Positions 7,984-15,816 of a DNA stretch of 44,866 nucleotides are shown here, piece by piece. Each line of letters begins with the position of its first letter. Within the stretch, counting starts at the first letter, position 1. The translations under genes were made by a program, and so were the position numbers. Origin of the DNA: UBA4615 sp044371545 (GTDB taxonomy: Bacteria > Pseudomonadota > Gammaproteobacteria > Burkholderiales > Burkholderiaceae_E); assembly GCA_044371545.1 (NCBI GenBank), contig JBILTM010000007.1, positions 1 to 44,866 of the forward strand, given 5' to 3'. The notes below the pieces were generated by a model. The model worked only from the letters and a program-made list of their open reading frames with translations, did not search any database and had not been told where the DNA came from.

Positions 7984-8460
7984 ATGCCAGGAATGAGCGA
8001 CGAATCGTTCGACAAGGCTTCCAGGGCGATCCTGCGCGAGCTGCAGCAGGACGCACGCGTGCCGCAGCAGTCGCTCGCCGAGCGGGTCGGCCTGAGCCCG
8101 ACGCCGGTGTGGCGCCGGATCCGCGAGCTCGAGGCGCGCGGCGTGATCCGCCGCTGGGTCGCGCTGCTCGATCGCGAGAAGCTCGGGCTGCACGCCTGCG
8201 TGCTCGCCAACGTGTCGCTCGAGCGGCACGTCGAGGGCGTGGTCGAGGGCTTCGAGCGGCAGGTGCGGGCGTGCCCGGAGATCGTCGAGTGCCACGGGAT
8301 CACCGGCGAGGCGGACTACCTGATCAAGGTCGTCGTGCCGGACATGAAGGCCTACGACCGCTTCCTGCACGAGGTGGTGTTCCGGATTCCGGGCGTCGCG
8401 AGCATCCGCACGAACGTCGTGCTGAGGGAGGTGAAGTACGAGACGGCGCTGCCGCTGTAG
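7984..8460 (+). CDS. Lrp/AsnC-family transcriptional regulator
   Basis: The 158-residue protein has an N-terminal winged helix (RAILRELQQDARVPQQSLA, then VGLSPTPVWRRIRELEARGV, about 13-55) and a C-terminal RAM effector domain (GITGEADYLIKVVVPDMKAY, about 104-123), the standard Lrp length and order. Such regulators sense amino acids or related ligands as octamers. Its divergence from the aromatic 2-oxoacid oxidoreductase suggests that gene is its target, perhaps with an aromatic amino acid as signal. Two ATG codons (7984 and 7993) are possible; neither has a well-spaced ribosome site. Confidence 0.9.
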   Translation: MPGMSDESFDKASRAILRELQQDARVPQQSLAERVGLSPTPVWRRIRELEARGVIRRWVALLDREKLGLHACVLANVSLERHVEGVVEGFERQVRACPEIVECHGITGEADYLIKVVVPDMKAYDRFLHEVVFRIPGVASIRTNVVLREVKYETALPL

Positions 8461-8461
8461 G

Positions 8462-8477
8462 GCGCGGCGCGCCGCGC
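8462..8477. terminator. GC-only palindrome just after the Lrp-type gene
   Basis: GCGCGGCG and its exact complement form a 16-bp perfect palindrome starting 2 bases after the TAG stop. A terminator role is possible, but there is no T-run and self-complementary GC strings arise easily at this base composition. Confidence 0.25.
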
Positions 8478-8600
8478 GGGGGGGCGGTCGGGATCCGCGG
8501 GTCGTCAGCGATGTCCGACCGCCACGACGGGCGAACGTTGCGCGGCCACGTTGTCCAGTGCAGGATGTCAGGCCGGCTTGACGTCCGCCCGAGGTGACCC

Positions 8601-9026
8601 ATGCAGAACACGTCGATGTCCTACGGCGCAGGTGCCGCCGCCCGTTCCTCCGCCGCCCCCTGGGGCCAGCGCCGCGGCTGGCGCTACGGCAGCGCCGACT
8701 TCACGGTGAAGTCGCTGATCGTGTTCCTCGCGGTCGCGCTGTTCCCGCTGGCGGCCTTCGTGTTCAACGGCTTCGCGGCGCCGTCCTGGCCCACCGACTA
8801 CCCGCTGATCGGCGTGCTGTGGATGCTGTTCATGGCGCTCGCGTTTCCGCTCTGGACGTGGGGCGAGGCACGCGAGTTCGAGCGCTGGACGGCGACGATG
8901 GAGCCCGCGCAGCGCGACGCCGCGCATGCGCGCCAGTCGGCCCGCGCCGCGAACGCGCGGCTGTTCTGGTTCGGCACGCTCGCCGCGTACGGCATGGTCG
9001 CCGTGCTGGCGCTGGCCGCGCGCTGA
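8601..9026 (+). CDS. Hypothetical small inner-membrane protein with three predicted helices
   Basis: The 141-residue protein has a Ser/Ala/Arg-rich cytoplasmic-type N-terminus (1-35), then hydrophobic segments at about 36-59 (SLIVFLAVALFPLAAFV), 69-88 (LIGVLWMLFMALAFPLW) and 121-140 (FGTLAAYGMVAVLALA), with a charged amphipathic helix between the second and third. I do not recognise a family. GAGG upstream at suitable distance supports ATG 8601. It converges on the enoyl-CoA hydratase gene, with a strong hairpin between them. Confidence 0.7.
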   Translation: MQNTSMSYGAGAAARSSAAPWGQRRGWRYGSADFTVKSLIVFLAVALFPLAAFVFNGFAAPSWPTDYPLIGVLWMLFMALAFPLWTWGEAREFERWTATMEPAQRDAAHARQSARAANARLFWFGTLAAYGMVAVLALAAR

Positions 9027-9033
9027 CGACCGC

Positions 9034-9059
9034 CGCCGGGCGCGACGCCGCGCCCGGCG
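9034..9059. terminator. Strong hairpin between convergent genes, likely bidirectional terminator
   Basis: An 11-bp perfect stem (CGCCGGGCGCG and its complement) with a 4-base loop ACGC lies in the 51-bp gap between the stops at 9026 and 9078. No T-run follows, so it may act as a transcript-stabilising stem or with a termination factor. Confidence 0.55.
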
Positions 9060-9077
9060 CCCCGGTGCCGGCCCGGG

Positions 9078-9863
9078 TCAGCGGCCGGTGAACCGCGGCG
9101 GGCGCTTCGCCGCGACCGCGGCGCGCCCCTCGGCGAAGTCCTCGCTCGCATGCGCGACGCGCTCGCGTTCGCGCAGTGCGGGCAGGTCCCAGCGGCCTTC
9201 GGCGATCTCGTTGAGCGAGCGCTTGGTCGACTGCGCCGCGAGCGGCGCCAGGCCTGCGACGGCGGTCGCGAGCGCGTCGAGCGTGGCGTCGAACGCGACG
9301 GCGTCGGGCGCCACCGACTCGAACGCGCCGACCGCCGCGAGCGCGTCGATCGGCAGCGCCTTCGCGGTCAGGAACGCGCGCTTGGCGAGGTCGGGGCCGA
9401 GCCGCGTCACGTAGCGGCGCAGCCCGCTCGGGTAGTAGTGCAGCCCGAGCGCGGCGGCCGGCATCCGGAACTCGGTGCCCGCGAGGCCCACGCGCAGGTC
9501 GCAGGCAAGCACCAGGTCGGTCGCGCCGCCGTAGACGCTGCCCTTCAGCGCGCAGATCGTGATCGGTCGCATCGATTCCAGGGCATCGGGCACCTTCTCG
9601 AACAGGCCCGGGCCGTGGCCCTCGTCGTCGAAGCCGCCGAGGTTGTAGCCGGCGCAGAACACCGGGCGTTTCTGGCCCGCGGTGTTCGCGGCGAGCACGA
9701 CGACGCGCACCGACGTGTCCGCGTCGAGCCGCGCGCACGCGTCGAGCAGCGCGTGCAGGTCGGCGTCGTGCAGCGCGTTGCGCTGAGCGGGGCGGTTCAG
9801 CACGATCGTCGCGATCGGGCCGTCGATCCGCACGAGCGGGGTGGAGGCGGCGGTCTCGGTCAT
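9078..9863 (-). CDS. Enoyl-CoA hydratase/isomerase family protein
   Basis: The 261-residue product is a crotonase-fold protein: IATIVLNRPAQRNALHD near the start, an oxyanion-hole segment PVFCAGYNLGGFDDEG, and the second conserved loop ICALKGSVYGGATDLVLACD. The catalytic Glu of true hydratases is not obvious in the second loop (SVYGGATDL in place of a G-x-GxE pattern), so its reaction (hydratase, isomerase or another crotonase activity) is open. ATG 9863 is preferred over an upstream start at 9902 because family similarity begins there. It probably acts in acyl-CoA breakdown, as suggested by the thiolase at 11573. Confidence 0.85.
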   Translation of the reverse strand: MTETAASTPLVRIDGPIATIVLNRPAQRNALHDADLHALLDACARLDADTSVRVVVLAANTAGQKRPVFCAGYNLGGFDDEGHGPGLFEKVPDALESMRPITICALKGSVYGGATDLVLACDLRVGLAGTEFRMPAAALGLHYYPSGLRRYVTRLGPDLAKRAFLTAKALPIDALAAVGAFESVAPDAVAFDATLDALATAVAGLAPLAAQSTKRSLNEIAEGRWDLPALRERERVAHASEDFAEGRAAVAAKRPPRFTGR

Positions 9864-9961
9864 GGCGGGGCGGTCCGGGGAGGCGGCGTGCGGTGCGCGC
9901 ATCGTACCCGCCGCGCGCGCGCTGGCCGGCGCACCCCGTTCCGCGCGATGATGCGCGCACC

Positions 9962-10171
9962 ATGGGCGAGAACGAGCGCAAGGCCGCGATCGCGACCGGC
10001 ATCGCGGTGATCTGCGCGATGTTCGGCATCGAGTCGACGGTCGCGCACCACCACGCGCCGAGCCCCCTGTCGTGGCTCGTCTGGACGCTGCTCGGCGCGG
10101 TCGGCGGCGCGTCGGCGCTGATGGCGATCGTCTACCGGCGACGCGCGAAGGGCGGGGCTCGCGGGCGCTGA
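9962..10171 (+). CDS. Small hypothetical membrane protein (69 aa)
   Basis: The product MGENERKAAIATGIAVICA continues into two hydrophobic stretches (about 8-25 and 36-58) separated by a His-containing loop (VAHHHAPSP) and ends in a basic tail RRRAKGGARGR. That pattern suggests a two-helix protein with both ends in the cytoplasm. No family is recognised. It is divergent from the enoyl-CoA hydratase and convergent with ada. The start is uncertain since no clear ribosome site is visible. Confidence 0.5.
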   Translation: MGENERKAAIATGIAVICAMFGIESTVAHHHAPSPLSWLVWTLLGAVGGASALMAIVYRRRAKGGARGR

Positions 10172-10205
10172 GTGCGCGGTATCCCGGGCCGCGCCGCCGA
10201 CGCGC

Positions 10206-11309
10206 TCATGCGTCGTCGCCCGCCTCGCGCTCGCGCCGCAGCAGCTCGACCTTGCGCGCCGCGCCCCAGCGGTAGCCCGACGGCGAGCCGTCGCCGCGGA
10301 CCACGCGGTGGCATGGGATCGCGACGGCGACCGCGTTGGCCGCGCAGGCGGCCGCGACCGCACGCGCCGCCTCGGGACGGCCGATCGCGCGCGCGACCTC
10401 GCCGTAGCTGGCGGTGCGCCCGCGCGGGATCATGCGCAGCGCCTCCCAGACCTGTCGCTGGAATGCCGTGCCGCGCACGTCGAGCGGCAGCTCGAGCGCC
10501 GCGTCCGGCCGCTCGACGAACGCGAGCACGCGGCCGACCCACTCGCGGAACGCGGGGTCGCCGTCGACGAGCGAGGCCTTCGGGAATCGTGCACGCAGCC
10601 GCGCGGCGAGCGCCTGCGGCGCATCGCCGAACTCGATCGCGCACACCCCCCGCTCGGTCGCGGCGACGAGGACCGCGCCGAGCGCGCACGGCTCGACCGC
10701 CCAGCGGATGCGCTGCCCGGCGCCGCCCGCGCGGAACGACGACGGCGACATGCCGAGCGCGGCGCCCGCCTCGCCGTAGAAGCGGCTCGACGAGCCGAAG
10801 CCGGCGTCGTAGATCGCGTCGGTGACGCGCGGCGCGGCCTGCAGCGCGGCGTGCGCGCGACGCGTGCGCAGCGCGGCGAAGTAGGCCTTCGGCGAGACGC
10901 CGACGGTCGCCTTGAACACGCGGTGGAAGTGGCGCGGCGTCAGGCCCGCCGCGGCGGCGAGCGCATCGAGCGCGATGCCCGAGTCGCTGCGCTCGAGCGC
11001 GGCGCACGCCTCGAGCACCAGGGCGCGGTGGCGCTCGGCGAGCGGCGGCGCGTCGGGGCGGCAGCGCAGGCACGCGCGGAAGCCGGCGGCGGCCGCGGCC
11101 GCGGGTGCGTCGAAGAAGCGCACGTTCTCGCGCCGCGCGGGTCGTGACGCGCACGAGGGCCGGCAGTAGACCCCGGTGGTGCGCACGGCGTAGACGAAGC
11201 GGCCGTCGCGCGACGCGTCGCGCCGTCGAACCGCGTCCCAGCGGTCCGCGTCGGTCTCGGTGTCGGTCGCCGCGGTATCGCTCGGGCGGGGAGGGGTCGA
11301 TGCGGGCAT
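10206..11309 (-). CDS. ada: Ada: methylphosphotriester/O6-methylguanine-DNA methyltransferase and activator
   Basis: The 367-residue protein repairs alkylated DNA by moving methyl groups to its own cysteines and activates the adaptive response. The N-terminal zinc module has the four cysteines Cys49, Cys53, Cys80 and Cys83 (GVYCRPSC, then CLRCRPD), corresponding to Ada Cys38, 42, 69 and 72. An AraC-type helix-turn-helix pair follows (about 95-190; LTPRHFHRVFKATVGVSPKA). The C-terminal methyltransferase carries IPCHRV with acceptor Cys333. All key residues are present. ATG 11309 is chosen; an upstream in-frame start at 11429 would add a Pro-rich, non-conserved extension. It is divergent from the thiolase. 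Confidence 0.93.
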   Translation of the reverse strand: MPASTPPRPSDTAATDTETDADRWDAVRRRDASRDGRFVYAVRTTGVYCRPSCASRPARRENVRFFDAPAAAAAAGFRACLRCRPDAPPLAERHRALVLEACAALERSDSGIALDALAAAAGLTPRHFHRVFKATVGVSPKAYFAALRTRRAHAALQAAPRVTDAIYDAGFGSSSRFYGEAGAALGMSPSSFRAGGAGQRIRWAVEPCALGAVLVAATERGVCAIEFGDAPQALAARLRARFPKASLVDGDPAFREWVGRVLAFVERPDAALELPLDVRGTAFQRQVWEALRMIPRGRTASYGEVARAIGRPEAARAVAAACAANAVAVAIPCHRVVRGDGSPSGYRWGAARKVELLRREREAGDDA

Positions 11310-11572
11310 CGCGGCAGGGGCGCGCGTCGGCGGCGACGCGATCGGCGTGGGCGTGCAGGCGTGGGGCACGGGGCGCTCCGGTCGGGGGGGAGGTGCACCC
11401 AGTGTCGGCGCCGACCGCCGGCGCCGCACTCCGGATCATGACGCGGAATCGGCCCGCGCCGTGCCCGCCGACGGCCTGCCCGCGTTCCAGCCCCGCCGGC
11501 CGGGCGGGGCGACGTCCGGCGGGCTGTGCCACACTCGACGCTTCCCGATCCGCCTCGTACCAGGAGACCCCC

Positions 11573-12751
<1,179 letters not shown>

Positions 12752-13094
12752 GCGCCGGCCCCCCGGGGGCCTCGACGGGGCGGGCCGCCGGGCGACCGGG
12801 GCGCGCCCCGTGTCGTTTCGGGCGGCGCTCGCAGGCTCTTGCAGTGGGGGTCCTGGTGGATGCGAGCGCTCGCTCACTGCAGGGCGAGCCCGGGCCGGCC
12901 GACCGTCGGGCGCCGACCCCGGAGCCGACCGGCCGGTGCGCCGGGCTTACGACCGCGGCCGGGCGTACGGCCACGGTTACAACCGGTCACCCGGCTTACC
13001 GCCTGGCCCGACTCGGTGTCGTGAAATGGGAATACCGTCCATTTCACGCCGGCCAGCATCCCGCCCCGGCGTCCCGACACCCAAGGAGCCCGAA
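12752..13094. other. Gene-free stretch upstream of the Gln-Thr repeat protein
   Basis: No convincing gene is seen. Just after the thiolase stop lies a GC-only palindrome at 12797-12810 (CGGGGCG and complement) that may contribute to termination. At 12945-13010 there are short imperfect repeats of the type CCGG-N-TTAC/GTAC. At 13020-13048 a 10-bp inverted repeat lies ahead of the next gene. Confidence 0.4.
13020..13048. promoter_or_regulatory. 10-bp inverted repeat ahead of the Gln-Thr repeat gene
   Basis: CGTGAAATGG and its exact complement CCATTTCACG are separated by 9 bases. The element lies 46 bases before the ATG at 13095 in AT-richer sequence than its surroundings, so it could be an operator or a 5' leader hairpin. 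Role inferred from position. Confidence 0.45.
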
Positions 13095-13490
13095 ATGACC
13101 CGCACCGCCACCGCCCTCGCCGCCGTCGCGCTCGCCCTCGCGTCCGCCGGCGCGTCCGCCCAGACCCAGACCCAGACCCAGACCCAGACCCAGACCCAGA
13201 CCGGAACGCCGCGCGTCGACACCCGCCAGGCCAACCAGGACGCCCGCATCGACCAGGGCGTCGCGTCCGGCGCGCTGACCGCGCCCGAGACCCGCCGCCT
13301 CGAGCAGGGCCAGGTCCGCTTCGCCCGGATCGAGGACCGCGCGAAGGCCGACGGCGTCGTGACCCGGCAGGAGCGCGTGCGCCTGCACCACGCGCAGGAC
13401 GTCGAGGGCCGCCGGATCTTCGGGCAGAAGCACGACCGGCAGCACGACGTCGACCGCAACGGCCGCATCGACCGCCCGGCGATGCGCTGA
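13095..13490 (+). CDS. Secreted protein with N-terminal (Gln-Thr)7 repeat
   Basis: The 131-residue product has a signal peptide (MTRTATALAAVALALASAGA, cleavage after ASA near 22), followed at once by seven Gln-Thr pairs encoded by seven perfect CAGACC hexamers, then a charged helical region (RVDTRQANQDARIDQGVASG) and a C-terminal HDVDRNGRIDRP that resembles a partial EF-hand loop (D-x-D-x-N-G-x-I-D). It is probably periplasmic. I do not recognise a named family; similar short secreted proteins with a helical RQxxQxxRIxQG pattern are widespread in beta-proteobacteria. GGAG at good distance supports the start. Confidence 0.75.
   Translation: MTRTATALAAVALALASAGASAQTQTQTQTQTQTQTGTPRVDTRQANQDARIDQGVASGALTAPETRRLEQGQVRFARIEDRAKADGVVTRQERVRLHHAQDVEGRRIFGQKHDRQHDVDRNGRIDRPAMR
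13161..13202 (+). repeat. Seven perfect CAGACC hexanucleotide repeats
   Basis: Forty-two bases consist of seven identical 6-base units in frame, coding for (Gln-Thr)7 right after the signal peptide cleavage region. Copy number changes by slippage would keep the frame and only alter tract length. Confidence 0.95.
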
Positions 13491-13506
13491 GCCTCGCCGG
13501 CCGCCG

Positions 13507-15588
13507 TCAGAACCCGACGCGCAGCGACAGCCGGACCGTCCGCGGCTCGGCCGGGTGCAGGTGCCGGTCGTCGACGCCGGCGGCCGGCTCGCCGGGGAGC
13601 CGGCTGCGATAGAAGTACTCGATGTCGTTCGCCCGTCGGTCGGTCAGGTTGAACGCGTCGAGCAGCGCGTCGATGCGCGGCGCGAGTCGATACGCGACGC
13701 GCAGGTCGGCGAGCGTGAACGGCGAGGACTCGACCGACCCGTCCTCGACCAGCGGCCGCGGCCCGACGCGGCGCACGCGCAGCCCGCCCGACCATGCGCC
13801 GGCCCCGACCACGCTCGCCCCGAGCGACGCGACCCGGCCGACCGACCCGGGGACGAACGGCCCGGCGGCGTCGCCGTCGACGAAGCGGGCCTTCGACAGC
13901 GACAGGTCCGCGTCGAACGCGAGCCCGCGCCACGGCATCCAGCGCGCGTTCAGCTCGACGCCCTGCCTGCGGCTCGCGCGGCTCGGCTCGGTGGTACCGG
14001 CGTCGCCGACGAAGACCAGCTCGGAGTCGATCTCGAGCACCCAGGCCGCGACCGACGCGACGAACGACGGCGACGGCGCCCAGCGCGCACCGAGCTCGTA
14101 GCCGAGCGCGGGCACGAGCGGCCGGACCGGCACGACCGCCTCGCCGCTGCGCGGGTCGATGCGCGTCGTCGAGCCGCGCGCGTCGTTGCTGTGGAAGCCG
14201 CGGCCGATGCTCGCGAAGGTCTCGAGCGTCGGCGACGGCGTGACCACCAGCGCGAGCTTCGGCGAGGCGATCGCGGCCGACGTGCGCCCGCCGTTGTCGG
14301 GCAGCGAGGCGTCGACGCGGTTGTCCTGCCGGTCGAGGCGCAGGCCCGCGACCGTGCGCACGCGTTCGGACCAGAAGGTGGTGTGCTCGGCGAACACGCC
14401 CGCCTGCGTCGAGGCGACGCGGTCGGCGCGCACCGTCGCCAGTCGTTCGCGCGCCTGCGTGTCGTGCAGGCCGACGTCGATGCGGTCCTGGCGCGCCTGC
14501 ACGCCCACCGTCGTCGTCGTCGGCAGGCCGCCGAGCGTCGCGCGCCAGGTCCGCGCGACGCGCAGCCCGTAGGCGGTGCGCGCGTCGGCCTGCTCGAACT
14601 GGTCGCCGGTGTCGGGGCGGTCGAGCGCGTAGGTGAAGTTCGAGAACAGGTTGAGCCGATAGCGCAGCACCCAGGCGCTCGCCTCGACGCGGCCGTCCTG
14701 CAGGCTGCGCCGCAAGCCGCCCGACAGGCTCCAGCGCGAGCTGTCGCCGCCGCTCGTGGGGTCGAGCGAGCCGTAGCGGCCGATCGTGCCCGCGTCGATC
14801 GCGCGCAGCGGCACCTGGTCGGTCGCGGTCCAGCGCGCGTCGTAGCCCATCAGCGTGACGTCGTGGCCGTCGGCGGCGGTGCCGGCCGACCAGCGCGCGA
14901 GCAGGTTCGTGCGGCGAGCCTGCTGCGGCACCTCCCAGGGCCCGTCGTTGGCGAGCGCCTCGACGCCCAGCAGCAGGTGGCCGTCGGCGACGTGCGGCGA
15001 GACCGCGCCGAGCAGGCGCCGGTAGCCGTTGCCGCCGAGCGTGACCTGGCCCATCGGCCGCGCGAGCTGCGAGCGCAGCCGCAGGTCGGCCGCGCCCGCG
15101 GCGGAGAAGTCGCCGTCGATCGCCGAGTACGGGCCCTTGCGCCATTCGATGCGCTCGACCCACTCGGGCACGACGAAGTTGAGGTCGGTGTAGCCGTGGC
15201 CGTGCGCGTGCGTCGGCAGGTTGACCGGCACGCCGGCGACCGAGGTCGCGAAGTCGGTGCCGTGGTCGAGGTTGAAGCCGCGCAGGAAGTACTGGTTGGC
15301 CTTGCCGTCGCCCGAGTGCTGGGTGACGACCATGCCCGGGATCCACTCGAGCACGTCGGCCGGACGCAGCGCGGGGCGCGCCTGGATCCGCGCCACGTCG
15401 ATCGCGCCGCGCGAGGCGGCGTCGGTCGAGCCGATCGGCGCGTCGCGCTCGGCGCGCACGGTCACCGGCTCGAGCGTGGCGTCGGGGTCGTGGGCGAGGG
15501 CGGGCGCGGGCCCGGCCACGCCGCAGGCTGCGCAGGCGAGGGCGGCGACACGCCGCGCGCCGTGCAGGGCAGGCGACGGGATGGGCAT
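13507..15588 (-). CDS. TonB-dependent outer-membrane receptor
   Basis: The 693-residue protein has a signal peptide ending near PALAHDPDA, a TonB-box-like stretch LEPVTVRAERD, a plug domain (RPADVLEWIPGMVVTQHSGD; RGFNLDHGTDFATSVAGVPV; THAHGHGYTDLNF; GPYSAIDGDFSAAGAADLRL) and a 22-strand-type barrel ending in the aromatic RLSLRVGF, typical of barrel insertion. The substrate is unknown; candidates are metal chelates, cobalamin or other scarce nutrients. It is divergent from icmF, a cobalamin-dependent enzyme, across a 24-bp palindrome, but no classical cobalamin riboswitch was recognised in the gap. ATG 15588 precedes the signal peptide directly. Confidence 0.88.
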   Translation of the reverse strand: MPIPSPALHGARRVAALACAACGVAGPAPALAHDPDATLEPVTVRAERDAPIGSTDAASRGAIDVARIQARPALRPADVLEWIPGMVVTQHSGDGKANQYFLRGFNLDHGTDFATSVAGVPVNLPTHAHGHGYTDLNFVVPEWVERIEWRKGPYSAIDGDFSAAGAADLRLRSQLARPMGQVTLGGNGYRRLLGAVSPHVADGHLLLGVEALANDGPWEVPQQARRTNLLARWSAGTAADGHDVTLMGYDARWTATDQVPLRAIDAGTIGRYGSLDPTSGGDSSRWSLSGGLRRSLQDGRVEASAWVLRYRLNLFSNFTYALDRPDTGDQFEQADARTAYGLRVARTWRATLGGLPTTTTVGVQARQDRIDVGLHDTQARERLATVRADRVASTQAGVFAEHTTFWSERVRTVAGLRLDRQDNRVDASLPDNGGRTSAAIASPKLALVVTPSPTLETFASIGRGFHSNDARGSTTRIDPRSGEAVVPVRPLVPALGYELGARWAPSPSFVASVAAWVLEIDSELVFVGDAGTTEPSRASRRQGVELNARWMPWRGLAFDADLSLSKARFVDGDAAGPFVPGSVGRVASLGASVVGAGAWSGGLRVRRVGPRPLVEDGSVESSPFTLADLRVAYRLAPRIDALLDAFNLTDRRANDIEYFYRSRLPGEPAAGVDDRHLHPAEPRTVRLSLRVGF

Positions 15589-15668
15589 CGTGAACGGCGG
15601 ATGGACGGCCGAGGATAAGCGTCGAGGCGCCGAGCGCACAAACGGCGAGCCGGGGCGGCCGGCCGTCG

Positions 15669-15692
15669 ATTGACGTTGACGTCAACGTCAAT
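15669..15692. promoter_or_regulatory. 24-bp perfect palindrome in the icmF/TonB-receptor divergent promoter
   Basis: ATTGACGTTGAC is followed directly by its exact reverse complement. TTGACG at 15670 with 17 bases to TAGCCT at 15693 could be the icmF -35 and -10 boxes, which would put the palindrome in the spacer, as in MerR-type promoters. The ACGT-centred repeat resembles operators of MerR-family regulators of acyl-CoA catabolism such as LiuR. The regulator is not in this window; the assignment is an inference. Confidence 0.7.
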
Positions 15693-15816
15693 TAGCCTTC
15701 CGCCGCCGGATCGTCGAAGATCGCGTCGACGGGCCGCGCGTGCACGCGCGCACCGGGTGTCGCCGACGCAGCCGTCGGCACGCGCCGACGGTCCCGCCCC
15801 TCCCGGAGACACCCGC

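Noticed and set aside
4401..8597. Very long plus-strand open frame (1398 codons) opposite the indolepyruvate oxidoreductase
   Set aside because: The composition is repetitive Arg/Gly/His with no domain, and it runs through the real Lrp gene in another frame.
13161..13202. Hexamer repeats as a CRISPR-like array
   Set aside because: The units are 6 bases, contiguous and without spacers, and they encode Gln-Thr in frame.
15589..15816. Cobalamin riboswitch ahead of the TonB receptor or icmF
   Set aside because: No B12-box-like conserved core could be recognised in either direction; only the palindrome stands out.
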